DNA of 51,934 nt. It comes from Phoronis australis (taxonomy: Eukaryota; Phoronida; Phoronidae). The notes beneath the pieces are model-generated. The model was not told the DNA's origin and searched no databases. It was given only the letters and a program-made list of their open reading frames with translations. A program made the position numbers and the translations under genes. Below are positions 23,001-34,612 of this stretch, one piece after another (position 1 is the stretch's first letter; each line of letters begins with the position of its first letter). The DNA lies in NCBI GenBank assembly GCA_002633005.1, contig NMRA01000108.1, positions 75,712-127,645 on the forward strand. Reading direction: 5' to 3'.

Positions 23001-25461
23001 TATTAATGATGTTGGAAAGTTTTGCATGCTTTACCTTTGATATTGAGCAGATGTCAAAATCAAAAGAAGTTTGGTATAGATGTGTGAGATGGGGGTATGC
23101 ATTATATTTCAGCAACATTATAGAGGATCGTCATTCCACCAACTTCTAAAGAAAAGTAAAGGGTTTTTAAAACATAACATCTACGATTGCTGCCATTGAC
23201 AATTTATAAATATGGCCTAAAACAAAATCTTGCTTTGTAAGGTCTTCATAATACAGAAAGTGATTTCTATTTTTGTTAAAATTGTTAATTATTTTGTATG
23301 TAGAATCTAAGTTAAAAAGGAATTGAGATCATGCGGGTGTGCATACATTATTCTTATAAGATACTTACACGTAAGAGTTGTGAATAATTTAGGGTGTTGT
23401 TGCTTTCTTTTTAAGATTTTAAGTATTTTATTTCTCAAAAGAAAAGAAATAACTTCAAATTCAAACGAATAATTAGCTATCAACAGGAAAAGTACAACAT
23501 TCACACACCCTTCATACACCTATGCACTCTTACTGAACAAGTTACTTCCAAAATCATACATGTCCGAGTAAATATATATCTAAGTATTTATTTTGTAATT
23601 GGAGCATGCGAAACGAAACAAGATGACAGCATTTTGCCGTTCAGTGGACTTTACCAGACGGAGAGGGTTCTGGGAGTGTGATGACATCTAGCTTCTTTGT
23701 TAGCTGCCAATCACATTCTTTTGTCTTTTATGACAACAAGCAGGCTAATTATCTTCCAGGCTTATTACAGACCACGTGTGAACACAGTTAAACTCAAAGT
23801 GAATTGGTGTCTGATGATTCGTAAAGAATAGATTGTCGTAACTTCGGTTGCAGTTGGGTGACTTTGGCGATTCAAAAACTAAACACGATCACCATTTGAC
23901 GAAGATTTCAGAAATGCAATTGGTTTATGTTCGAATATGTTATAACTTAACTTTTATTTTTAACAGCACAACCCAATCAGGGTGGATACGACATTATTGG
24001 AGATTAGAGCAATTACCGAAAAAAGAGAGCTGGCCCTGCAACCATAGATTCCAGAATGGAGTAAATCAGTCGTATAAAATATTGGCTACAGGGGTAAACT
24101 TCCCAACATGCTGTTGGGCTATGGAATCGAACAAGTTGGGAGCATTGGGAAAACGCCGTAATGAAACGCTGGTAACGATCCCAACTGCCGCCGTCGTTTT
24201 GAAGACAGCTGTATGGATACTCATACGAGTTAAAGTAAGAAAACTAAAAGCAATCCACAGTCAATTAAAAGTTTTTTAAACGACTAAGGACTAATTTGAC
24301 AAAGTTAAAATTTAGTCAAATTTTAGGTCTTAAACCTTAAGTTTTTATTTATTTGCCATAAAATAGGCTCTGCATGATTATAATAAGCAACCTTTAGAAG
24401 ACACAAGAATAACACATATTATGTTACTCACCCAGAGAGACGAATGGTGTCACGCCAACTATTGATATGAAAGGCATTCCAAAATACATCAGTAATCCAA
24501 ATGTAGAGAGGGTAGACAGAGCAACAGAGATGACACCCAGAAATCCCAGCCAGGGCTTACTCAGAACCCAGTCAAGCATCAGACAGGACATGATGGAAAA
24601 TGTTATCATGATGGTAAAGACAATGGAGATCAGGGAAACTGTCTGTCCTGAAGCTTCGCTCAGCTCTTCTTCTAAAGTACTGGAGGTGTAGTATGCGATC
24701 TGGATGTCTTCAATCTTCTTGTCTTTAAAAACCTTTAAAAATTCGTTTACCCATTTCGTAGCTTTTGTCTCGTTCTTTGTGTCGATGTAATAAAACAACT
24801 TATAGGCTTTTACCGAGACTATAACTTGGTTTACATCAGTGTCCACACCACCAAACATACTATGGAGAAATATGGAACGATTGGTCTGCACTTCATGTCC
24901 AGAAACTGGAGAATGTGTGCCCGGAATAGCCAACACATATTCTGGGTATGTCAGTTTTATGTCAGCCATAGCAGATGCGTTTCCATCAAGTAATGAAACG
25001 ATAAAATTTTCATCAGCACATTGATCCTTCCACTTGGCACATATGTTTCGAAAGAAGTGTGGCTTTCCATCTATTAAGACGCTGAGGTTTCTGACAAACA
25101 AGTCGAGCTCAATTAGTCGATTCAAAATCCTTTCTCTCAGAATCGAATGTCCGTCTGAACTGGTTACAATAATAGAGCTATACATACCCAACTCGAGTAA
25201 TCTGAGTCGATCAAACTCTCCTGATTCGTTTGCAGAAAATGCGGCTCTGGCAATGTTCCTTGCAGTTTTTGCTGGTCCGTTGGTGGGCGTAAATAAATAT
25301 TCTACATTGCTTTCTGACTTCAAGAAGACAAATCCTCCTCCTAGTCCACCTGCCACAATCACTGGTACAGCGATAAACCATAAAGGGTGTCGTGCAATGA
25401 ACTTGCCATATTTACGAAATAAAACCCCTAAGGGCTTCTCTATGCAGTTTGTTTTAACCAT
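18603..25461 (-). CDS. PTCHD3-like patched domain-containing membrane protein (3 exons)
   Basis: Join of 25461-24432, 20791-20459 and 20017-18603 (minus strand), giving 925 aa with no internal stop. Both introns are GT-AG and in phase 1. It belongs to the Patched/PTCHD branch of RND-type proteins, plasma-membrane proteins related to sterol or lipid transporters and Hedgehog receptors; its substrate is unknown. TM1 is at about 27-47. An N-glycosylated extracellular loop follows, with the family's spaced Cys pair (NICAKWKDQC). The sterol-sensing-type bundle spans about 270-430 with GVDDMF at 346-351. TM7 is at about 507-527, then a second loop with NFT, NMT and NTT sites, and a second bundle at about 713-860 with SVDFSAH (Asp 779). 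Length (~900 aa) and both acidic motifs match intact family members. The ATG at 25,459-25,461 is preceded by an in-frame TGA. PTCHD3-like is the best fit, but the exact orthologue is uncertain. Confidence 0.92.
20018..20458 (-). other. PTCHD3-like gene intron 2
   Basis: A 441-bp GT-AG intron containing an A run near 20,215. No nested feature was seen. The plus-strand frame at 20,292-20,765 is antisense to exon 2 and part of this intron and is not a gene. Confidence 0.85.
20459..20791 (-). CDS. PTCHD3-like gene exon 2
   Basis: A 333-bp exon in phase 1 at both ends. The acceptor is CTTTCGTTCCAG|CC and the donor is GCAG|GTACGA. It rebuilds codon 344 as Ala and encodes VGVDDMFVLLAAW, the DD-bearing transmembrane motif, then the rest of the first bundle and the cytosolic NRHSFICRTVLPK segment that ends before the central linker. 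Its length (divisible by three) and reading frame confirm the splice choices. Confidence 0.9.
21125..21172. repeat. GT-rich simple repeat
   Basis: Imperfect (GT)n with GC interruptions (GTGCGTGTGCGTGCATGTGTGTGTGCGTGTGCG-type pattern) in intron 1. Confidence 0.8.
21779..21873. repeat. 48-bp tandem duplication
   Basis: Two adjacent units, 21,779-21,826 and 21,827-21,873. Both start ACGAGTGAGGTCA and end CTCATGTT, with about 87% identity. They contain the word TGTACATGTA or a variant. No function is evident. Confidence 0.85.
22371..22938. mobile_element. hairpin (inverted-repeat) element in intron 1
   Basis: Arms 22,371-22,584 and 22,715-22,938 are reverse complements at about 85% identity, with a 130-bp loop. 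Shared words include AAATGAAAAAGTTCATGTTAA, CATCAGGATATTTACA, CAGGGTCACTGAGCTCTGCATG and TCTGAATGGCCAATGA. Size and shape suggest two head-to-head copies of a ~220-bp repeat or a foldback MITE. The outer part of each arm contains a hammerhead-like core, CTGATGA then a hairpin then GAAAC. No ORF was recognised. Confidence 0.8.
22884..22911 (+). ncRNA. hammerhead-ribozyme-like core motif (probably inactive)
   Basis: CTGATGA (22,884-22,890), one extra T, a 5-bp hairpin GTCTA/TAGAC with loop ATGAA (22,892-22,906), then GAAAC. This order is that of the type I hammerhead cores described in Penelope-like elements. Against function: the extra base between CTGATGA and stem II, and no clear stem III, cleavage site or returning stem I strand downstream. 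The other arm (minus strand, about 22,425-22,395) has the same layout with the closing G-C pair changed to T-G, which still pairs as U-G in RNA. Confidence 0.3.
24432..25461 (-). CDS. PTCHD3-like gene exon 1
   Basis: Codes residues 1-343 plus the first base of codon 344: N-terminus, TM1, first extracellular loop with sequons NES, NLS, NAS, NRS and NET, and TM2 into TM4. The frame opens further upstream with TTG-TTA-CAA, but the first ATG is MVKTNCIEKPLG, which fits the family's short cytosolic N-terminus. The donor reads CTGG|GTGAGT at 24,432/24,431. A good acceptor (CTTTTCTGTTGTAG|G) ends at 25,492, upstream of the ATG, so a separate 5' UTR exon is likely. Confidence 0.9.
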
Positions 25462-25491
25462 TTGTAACAAACTTAATTGACTTCTTCACAC

Positions 25492-28062
25492 CTACAACAG
25501 AAAAGTCTGGTAAAACTTGCTGATTTCGCAATATGGGCTCAGGTAACAAGTTGTAAAAAGATTCAATTCAATTTATCCATTACAACACTGAACATTGTCC
25601 GTTTTATAGTCTTTCGGTCGGTAGAATAAGTGCCTTTTCCTTGCCCAGTTTAAACTCTGCCTCAAAAGTCTTTGTTCATAAAATAGGTCGGTGGTTACGA
25701 AAGGCAACAAAAGTGTTGATAACATTGGCACAGTCTTTTTTCTTGTTCAGTATATAGGCTCGGGAAGAACTAGTAGCTTCACACGTGTGTTTCTACAGCA
25801 GCGACAGGGAATTCCATGAGCTTGCTCTGAAGAATTGTCCGTTGTTTCCGCATCCGGAAATTATACTTAAATGACTGAAGATTAGTTCCATAGCATTTAC
25901 GGTATTGATCTCAATCAAAACGTATTTTTGTTGGCTCAAAGTAAGGATTAATGCCACTTTAACCCATGCGACACATCAACTGTATCCATTTTTAATGCGC
26001 ATGTGTAACTTAACATGACAACTACTTTAGCCTGTTTATATTCACGCAGGGAGTGCTACGTGATCGATAAAAGTCCTTGATGCCACTTTCAAAATTCTAG
26101 ACCAAGTTTTGAAAACTTCTTACAGTCCTGCTATGTACATGTATCTTTAAACGAGACTTTCGCTTGGGGTAATTCTATCGACGACTGTAGGTACAGACCG
26201 CCTTTCTTTTCGTGTTTTGCGGAATTAATATTTGTTGAGAATAAAAGTGAGAACAACAGACATCTTAATCAAAAAGGTTTTTCTTCCAAATGGTCTTCAC
26301 AAAAATATATACAACATGGTCGTCATAAAAATCCATACAATAAACATGGTAATAAATAAAGGTATAAACAATGAAAGGGATATGGCGATAACTTACAATT
26401 ATTGATGGGATCATGGCAAAGCAGTAAATTTAAAAAGATCATGTTAAAAACATTATATTAAATACAAAATAATTAAACAAAAAAGCAAAAAACGTAATAA
26501 CCATGGTGTTGCCACGTGATCATTTGAAACACGCATACATCGTAGGTAATGATTAAGTCGAGTTTGAGCTTAAACCTCTAGCTTAATTAGTAAGCAACAA
26601 CACCATTCTTACTCTTAGGAGTGAATTTACACTGGTTTTACTTTTATAACTTTTGCTTGTATATTGTGTTTGTTTACTAGGAGTTAGCACCTGATATGAG
26701 GTGTCGAATGAGTCACCCTTTCTTAATAAGAGTGGATTTTGTAAAGAAAAGAAAGGAAAAGTTACACAAAGATCTTCAGGCGATAGCCACTGAGGGAGCT
26801 TTCAAATACTACGTCATCACTCAAGAAGTTTCGAAATGTTTCAAAATATTACAGGGGGAAGGGGTTAGACTAATGGTTGCGTTCTCACGTGTTTTATTCC
26901 AATATCTCCTTCACATTACTTAATGTTGGCAAACCCGTTCACCTTCTAAGGAATTTGACAAATTCTGAAACTAGGACCCGCCGTTACATACTTCCAAGAG
27001 TTGATCGTATATCACGAGGCTTACGTGGTGTACTCAAAAATGATAGTCTTATTCCATCTCTGCTTAACAGTATTTTCCCACTAGAGAAGAAATTTTGCTT
27101 TTAGGGAAGTTTCGCTGAGTGGGAAAAGTTAAAGAAGCCGCCTAAGCACCTTGCGTCGTAATTCCCATAGGAAAATCTTTTTCTGTTTTGAGAGCAGTAA
27201 AACTGCTTTATAGGAGCGATGCCTTGGTTTAATGACTTAGGTAACCCAAATGAACAAGCTCAATCAAATCTCAACGAGGAGACTGCTCACCAACCCTAAA
27301 ATACTACATATACCGTTGCATATGGCCTCTACCGTTGTATGCGGATTGGCTCTACATTCCCGTATTTTACAGTTGATAACGTGACGTACACAACACTGAC
27401 CCATATTTTCACATAAATGAGATAAATATGTGTTATTGTTATACAACGTTCGTGTTTGTACCAGTGGATATTATAGAGGTTCGTGATTTGCACAGGTGCT
27501 TGTGCATGTCACAAATCGAGATACATGTATGATGACANCTATAGGTTGGGGACAATCCCGGCAATGCAGCCATTAAGAACTGAGTAACTGTGAACCAACA
27601 GGGAGAGTAAGAATAGGCCTAGGACCGGAATACTAACCGGTAGTGAAGAGCTGCCTCAAGTAACTATACCTGAGATTTAAGAGTATGGATATACAAAATT
27701 CCAGATGAACTACAGCTAGTTGCTGGTCACTTTAGCTATGATTCACTTAAGACAGGCAGCTCTTAGCGGACGTCTTCGCTGGCTTTAAGGTCGAGATTCG
27801 TTTTATTATGATCCACTATAGGAGATTGGTTTTACTATTGGGGAACATGGGAGATGGGGCTTTCTTATTAAGGTGTATTTTGCTCATTTCAGTGGTATAA
27901 CGGTTCGCGAGGTAAATTTGATCTCCACTGACAAAAACGAAATCGTTTTTTATGATTGCGAGAGTTCTTTGAGTACGCCGTTTCGACTTGTACACGGTCA
28001 TCACAAATAGTTGCTTACACTGCAGTGTTTTCCACATGTGGGAATTCCTTACAAACAAATCG
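25492..28062. other. 5' flank of the patched-domain gene and unassigned sequence
   Basis: About 2.6 kb upstream of the likely 5' UTR acceptor. The promoter and first non-coding exon of the patched-domain gene are probably here, but no TATA box or initiator can be singled out. 26.28-26.50 kb is strongly AT-rich with repeated CATGGT-like words. One N lies at 27,538. The short frames at 26,696-27,104 have no recognised product. Confidence 0.4.
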
Positions 28063-28275
28063 TAGTAACCATGCGCGAACCCGGGGGGTGGCGAAGTGCG
28101 CAAAAAGGACAGCCTCAGAGAAACAAAGCGTCCGAGAAAACGAGATAAAAATCCACTGAAAAGGCAGGAACTCGGCGGTAATGCTCAATTCATAGCACTG
28201 ATTGTAGTATCCCGTTTTTTAGTCTCTATTTTTAGTAAGACGTCCACATTCTCAAAATTTTCAAGCCCTCCTATA
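28063..28275 (-). repeat. repeat copy, inverted partner of 37.2 kb
   Basis: The reverse complement shares with 37,198-37,345 the words TTTTGAGAATGTGGAC, GTTTCTCTGAGGC and a C-rich stretch followed by GGGTNCGCGCATG, in the same order but different spacing. Family unknown. Confidence 0.55.
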
Positions 28276-30219
28276 CTTTAGGCTCGGTGCCCACATCTTC
28301 AAAAGAGATTCTATTCTTAAGACTCTATGTGGAACAGTAACATTATTTTATAACTAACTATAGGAAATAATCCTTTTGTGTAATTCACAAATAGTGGTCT
28401 TCAAGTTCTTCTAAGTTCCTCCCTTTCGATGGTGGTCAATCCTATTGATTGTTTCATATTTTTGGTTGTTTGGGTCGAATGTCTTGATACCGCTGTGCTG
28501 GGCACGAATGTTTTTTTTTTTTTTTGATGAATTTGGAATCTCAACTTCCCTTCTGAATATTTGGCAGTGTCAGATTTACATAGATTACAAAGGGGCATGT
28601 TGCCCTGATCTGCTTCACCGAGAGAGAGTCTCATCTGATATGGGAAAGCTGGAGATGAAAGGCTAAACATCATTAAGCTTGGAAAAAGAGTGACAGTTCA
28701 TTCCGCTCTCATGTGGTCACAAAACGATGCAGGAAGCGACCTTCAACATGAAAGCCGGTTTCACGATTTCACAAAAATCAGCAAAATGAAGGTAATCAAT
28801 TCCAACATTGGGCCCTCTTTCCGTGAGCGGCCCTTTAAGAATTTATCAGTAAAAACACAAGAAGGTGGCCACTTGAATATCATCAATGCCCTCCCTCAAG
28901 CGTGAGGCCCCTAAATATGAAAATAACTATATTTTTTCGAAAATTGGGAAATGCTCACCAATTGATGTTATCTGTCAGGTTATCAAATTTTCTCAAGTGA
29001 TACACAGTTTTGAGAAAAAAATAAAGCAAAAGTTGCCTTGGTTATCCCTTCCCAGAGAGGGGCCTCTGGAAAAATATAGTTTTGCATTCGCAAAATTGAC
29101 TTATTGAATTTAAGAATCGAATAAGTCAGTACGCTCCTCAAAAGCTTCGCTTCACAAATTATATCGGTTTTTCGATATATATGTACGAATGAATGATTAC
29201 GTGCACATTTTCAAGTGCATTTAGACGACCTGAGCTGCAAAACCAGAGACCCTAAGAATATCCTGGCCAGGGTGCTCGAAGGCAAGCCTTGCACTGTTTT
29301 TAAATGTTCTCTTAGAATTGTCTCTCTTATCCGTATTTCGTAGTCTCTCTTTTCGGTGTTGTCACCGGCCCCACGCCTTTGTAGGTTGCCACGGTTTAAC
29401 GCCGACNTAATTTTTTCCCCCCCCCCCCCACCACCACCTCTTTCTACAGCCCTGCACTGGTACAAAAACGTAGTTTTATAACCAATGTATCCCATGCGCC
29501 CCGCTGAGGATTCTTTAAAGAAGCGGATTTACACAAATTGTTCCGCTTGTTTTTGTGTCGTTTGTCATCTTTTATCAATGATGATCGCCAATCGAGTGAC
29601 AGGTATACGTACACATACTATTTTCATGAATAGCGAAGTTTTTTGCTACCTTCATGAGACGGCAGTTCAAGTTTTACAGCAGCTACAGGCTTGGGATGCG
29701 TATCTGCTATTTTCAATATTTTCGTTAGTCTTTGAGCTGAAATCTATTTTTAAGTTAAAGTTTGCATACATTTTTAACGTTTTTCTTGACATTGTTGAGT
29801 AATATCTGTGAAGGACACCCAGACGTTGTGGCTGATGTAAGTTCAGACGCCGTTCTGATCATTTTTAGGTACAAAATAATCAGAAATTTATCATAAAATT
29901 GACAAAAATACGGTGTTTACTATAGTTGCAGTTTTGCATCCTGGAATTCATTTGCGGAGAGTAATTTATCATGCGGCACCAAAGGTCTAATTAATACTAA
30001 ACATAATTTTGAATGAATGCCAGACTAAACTCTTCACCGCAACTGTGACGGATCCATATTCTAATCGTCATAGGGGCAATTCCTTTTGTGATGGATGTAC
30101 AATCAGAGAACTTTTTGATCAGTTTTGAAAAAAATATTCATCCTAGGAAAATGATCAATATATCAAAATGGATAGGTCTCATTGAAATCTTTCAAAGCGT
30201 GTATCAAAATTGCCTTTAA
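28276..30219. other. unassigned intergenic sequence
   Basis: About 1.9 kb with homopolymer tracts (T run near 28,511, C run near 29,418) and an N at 29,407. Frames at 28,401-28,673, 28,690-28,905 and 29,485-29,802 carry no recognised domain. Confidence 0.45.
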
Positions 30220-32290
30220 ATGGGTGTGACGGACGTACGCAGAGAATTTGATTTTAAAAACAAAAATTTTAACGTTAATTTTCTGTGAGTTGCATTAACT
30301 TACAATTTTAGGTTTTATATGATGATTAAGTGGAATGTTTGCAATATACAACACACTAAATATTTTGATGTTATATTTGAAGAAATTTTTGTCAGACAGC
30401 TCGACATACTGTAAGTTGAGTCAGTGTGACGGACGTACGTGACGAACTTACGCTCTGAATTTCTAGTATTATATTGTTTGTTGTGACTAAGATATTAATT
30501 CAGAATGATTAATACTTTCGCAGTATTTAAGCTGTATTTATCTTTTGTTACTAATTAAACGTTTTAATTAAAATGTACCGATTGACCTTTTGCACGAATT
30601 CATCACAGGTAGGCTTATGCTAGGAATATATTCTAGGATTTTGACTTTTCAATACATTTGATTAAAGATATAAAACAAGCTTCTAAAATCTTCACTTCCC
30701 ATTGAAGATAGTAAGCAGCATAGATGGGAATGAGAGTGATAATCATTTTGTATTTGACAGCTATTAATTATTAGGAAAACCTGTTTTATGAGTTGAGTAG
30801 AATACTAAATTAAAAGTAATCAGTAAATGCAACTGTCAAAATATCAAATGTGAAATAATGTTTTAAAAAATCACAAATAACTGTCATGGAAACGCATTTT
30901 GATTAATTGTTTTTTAAATTAAAACTCGCCTTTTGCCACATTATTCTCTGTACCATGCCGTTTACGATTCTGATGCATGCCCGTGTAAGTAATAACGATG
31001 ATGTTCTATAAGTATCAGTAACAGGACTTATTTTCTTAGAACAAAGTGTGAGGCCTGGTTTAGTTGACAGCATCGACTTTCGGCATTTATATTTTTATTC
31101 AAATAACCCGTGCTGTCTACCAGTGTGAAACTAGAATTTTAATTTAAATTAATTGCAATTAGATATGATGGTTCAGGAATATGTAGAACTTACTTATCAG
31201 GTGTTGGCTTCTTTTAAGGGATTAGCACGATTAGGTTTTCATCCAGCTCTTTAACTCATGCCTTCTTTTCAAATTTAAAGAGAGGCTTTAAATAATGTCA
31301 CATCACAATACGCGCAAGTGCAATTAAGGATTTTTTGGTCCACAGTGGCATTTTTTAGAGTTTCAGAGAATAATCCGGCAGATATTTATTCTTCTCCCAG
31401 TGGCATCTGTACCGTGGTCTCCAACAACTTCCTCTATCGTTTCTAAACACCGATTTAATCTCCTCAATGCTCAACAGAAAAAATAGTCTAATTCTTAGTA
31501 ACGTAAGAAGAGTGCCTACAGTCGGTGAGGGTGTGAAAAGATGCCCAATAAAGTAGGTGACAGGTTTCTACCGCTTAACTATGCCTAGTATAGGCTTTTT
31601 CAACACAAAACACAGCATAGCAGGTCACAGCAGAAATAACGTATTGATTCCAGGGAACAGCAACTTTACATGTATTCCTTTGGGTCTCTTGTTATGTATA
31701 TTCTACATATAGAACACCTGAGGAATTATTTTGTATTAATATTTTTGCATCTAGAATTTTCCAAGTTAGGCATTTCATTACAAACACGGGGTACCAATGG
31801 GAAAACATGTTCATTAAATTAACATTTTTTTTATTTAAATTTTATAATGCGGTCCAATTGTCTGATTTTAATAAGTTGAATTCTGTTAAGAATAACTAGA
31901 TGAAATTGTAAATTGTAAATTGTAACTTTTCTTTTGAAATTGAAAAAGTCCAATTCATCTAGTTTAAATCTGTAGCAACTTCTTCACATAACTTTAAAGC
32001 TGCCTTTGTAATATTTTATCATTTTATGTTTCTTAGGAGTGAGATACATTTTATCCTCTGCAAGTTAAGAAGGTATTTAAATGACCTCAGTTTATTTTAA
32101 TGGCTGAAAAATTGTAATTTCATGGATGTGACGGACGTACGTGACGGACGTACAAATGTGCTGTACGTGTATTGGTGGTCTTGAAACTAGAAAGAATGGA
32201 CTTAAAGATGAGACTGGAAATGTTAGTGTAGCCACAATTTTATTTTTGTCTCGAGGTTGACCTTTTCAAGGAATTTCCCACAGGAAAAAT
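30220..32290 (-). repeat. copy 2 of the GTGACGGACGTAC repeat family
   Basis: Reverse-complement partner of 14.69-16.91 kb. The 13-mer GTGACGGACGTAC occurs at 30,226-30,238, 30,426-30,438 (followed by a degenerate unit 30,439-30,451), 32,128-32,140 and 32,141-32,153, all on the same strand. The ~1.7-kb core is therefore flanked by direct, tandemly doubled 13-mers. There is no ORF above 60 codons across the block and no recognisable protein, so it would be non-autonomous. Confidence 0.75.
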
Positions 32291-34404
32291 CAAGAATTTT
32301 CTGGAACCTTTTACCAATTCAAGCATAATTTAAAACCGTCTGGAATCTATACAACCATTTTATTAACATACACTAGGCTCTAGAATGTTCCTGATAACAT
32401 TAATCAATAATAAACTAAACTCTTCTAGAATGCTCCCTACTCTTCTTTTGTAATAAGATTACGTCATCATTGCCTTGTCTTCATATGTCATGTCATTCAA
32501 ATGTTATCTACTGGAACACAAACGGGACAATAAAATAAAATTATTTCACTAAGAACTGTGTCAGTCTACTCCTGACAGAAAATATTCCCGAGCTGGTTTA
32601 ACTAGCCATTCATTTATGTTACTATTACACCCTGTTATTTTTCGCAGTTTGGTAACTTTCGTGGATTTTGGTGTTCTGTTAAACCTGTGATATCAACTCC
32701 GTTATATACCTTTTGCTCCTGTTATACCGTATAACCATACACCGGCAAGATAGTCATGGTGTTTGATTAAAGAAGAAGTAAAAGATAAATATTTAAAATG
32801 ATAAATAATTACCATTACTCACATCTGACAAGTTTAAAAATAATTCTATAAATCGTGAGTGTTGGCGAAATGCAAAAAGTACCAATGTGTAATAGTAAAA
32901 TAACGAAAGGAAGTGAACCAGATAGGCGTTATGAATGGGTAGTTACATCTGCAAGAAAAAACTGTACTCTATAAAGAGAGATATTTTAGAATATGGATGC
33001 CTCGCTGTGCCTGTAAAAAGCATTTGTCAGGCTTCCATCCAAAATCATTCATCTTCAAAAATTGAACCTTTGAGTAAAAATTCACAGACAGGATGTACTG
33101 ACCTTTACAAAACATGTGTTAAACTAATCACTTGAATTGTCTTTCCAAAATATGTATATAAAGGTTTTGTAATAGATAAAAATAGTCAAACATCTGTTGT
33201 ATAACTTTGAAATGCACTGTCGATAGCTCATTACATTGCTTACAGTGCAGGTTTTTGTGTAGAAGTTCAGAAATAAATTCATTTCAGAAAGAAAAAATGC
33301 ATGGTCCTGATTCATGTATTGTGTGTTGCTGTAACTAAGAGACATTAAAATACATCTTTAGGATTGCTATATTACTGAAAATATGTACTTTGGAAATATA
33401 ATATTCGTAACAAATGCCTTGTTGAAAAACCCCTGGCAACGTGCTTTGATAGGCTGTCGAAAGTGGTTGTAAGACTAGCAGAAAACATATCATAGATCAA
33501 CTTTCCCGGCATCCAGTCAGGGCCTCAGGTCCGTGCACACAAAGAATGGCCAATGGATTTTCAAATTTGCTGACCAATTTTACCCAGTGATCGCTTGTTG
33601 TGTGTAATAGTACTTCGCTTAGAAAACAAAATTGACAAAATGAAAATGAAGCAATAAAATTAGCCTTCATTTGATAGCCACGACACTCCATTAAAGTTCA
33701 GTAGAGCATACAGTCGCCGAAAATTCACAGCGCAAACTTTCGTGGATCGAAGCTCTAATAATAGGTCACGTGCGGGATTTGGCAATCTAGGGCTTAAGTT
33801 CTACTATTGCAGGAAACAACACCCGAACAAACAAGTTTAAACAACTGTTCACGTACGCGTATGCGTTCCTCTACCGCAACAGCGCGTGATCAAAGTTGAC
33901 ATTCCCCCCTCGTGTTATACGGTAATAAACAATTCTAACTACAGCACGTATGTAAAATATGGTAAGTACAGTTCAGTGAGAACCACAATACTTGAAGACA
34001 TCCATGTATCATGCATTTGACGACTCCTTTATCGTGATACGATTGGATTGATACACTGGGGTTGGTTTTTCAAAATAGTATTGATAAGGCTGAAGTATGA
34101 ACCTAAGAACTTCACACTCTCATTGAAACTTACATTTAACAACGTTACCTCGTTGCGGAAATAGATACCCAAAACTAAACATCGTAGCTACTGTAAATTG
34201 AATATTCGTATTGGATTAAGGATAATTGCCTAAGTTAATCTAATGAAAGTACAAATCAATTCGGTTAAATGGCCAAATGTCAATTAAACAAGCTAGCAGA
34301 AAGCTACTAGTATTGGAGAAAATAACGTTCATTTATTTTTAGTCTCGTCTGCATTCTTAAACTCCTGTTGTCACACGTTGTTAAACCTTATTACATAGTT
34401 AGAT
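32291..34404. other. unassigned intergenic sequence
   Basis: About 2.1 kb. Short frames (32,935-33,135 plus; 33,124-33,345 and 33,497-33,691 minus) show no recognised product. A local CpG-containing patch lies at 33,840-33,930. Confidence 0.4.
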
Positions 34405-34612
34405 GATGTCATCAGGATCCAAGAAGTACCTACTGTACACCATAACTAATACACCATCCGCACTCGAAAAAAGATTAAATGACCGCGCCACACACGATTT
34501 GCCCCCGAAGAACCACAGCCATTTTGAACTTACTGCGAAACCGGAAATACAGTTCATTCAGGAACCCAGGCGTGCGTTCAGTAACGCTAGGACCTACGCT
34601 AGGACCTAGCTA
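34405..34612 (-). repeat. repeat family copy C (right-end fragment)
   Basis: The reverse complement matches the right end of copies A and B: GCCTGGGTTCCTGA, TTTCCGGTTTCG, AGTTCAAAATG and TTCTTCGGG, and with copy A it continues through TTTTTTCGA and GTATTAGTTAT-like text. Next to it, ACGCTAGGACCT is repeated twice (34,583-34,607). Only the terminal ~200 bp of the family is present. Confidence 0.7.

Larger units (their letters stand above)
20792..24431 (-). other. PTCHD3-like gene intron 1
   Basis: A 3.64-kb GT-AG intron. It holds a GT/GC-rich simple tract (21,125-21,172), a 48-bp tandem duplication (21,779-21,873) and the hairpin element at 22,371-22,938. The longest frame inside, 23,848-24,279 on the plus strand, has no recognised domain and is not called. 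Confidence 0.85.

Noticed and set aside
23848-24279. 143-codon plus-strand frame in intron 1
   Set aside because: Non-ATG start and no recognised motif. It may be old repeat sequence, but no family could be named.
6190-29407. Single N bases at 6,190, 27,538 and 29,407 as structural gaps
   Set aside because: They are single ambiguous bases, two of them beside C or T/C homopolymers. They look like base-call ambiguity rather than scaffold gaps.
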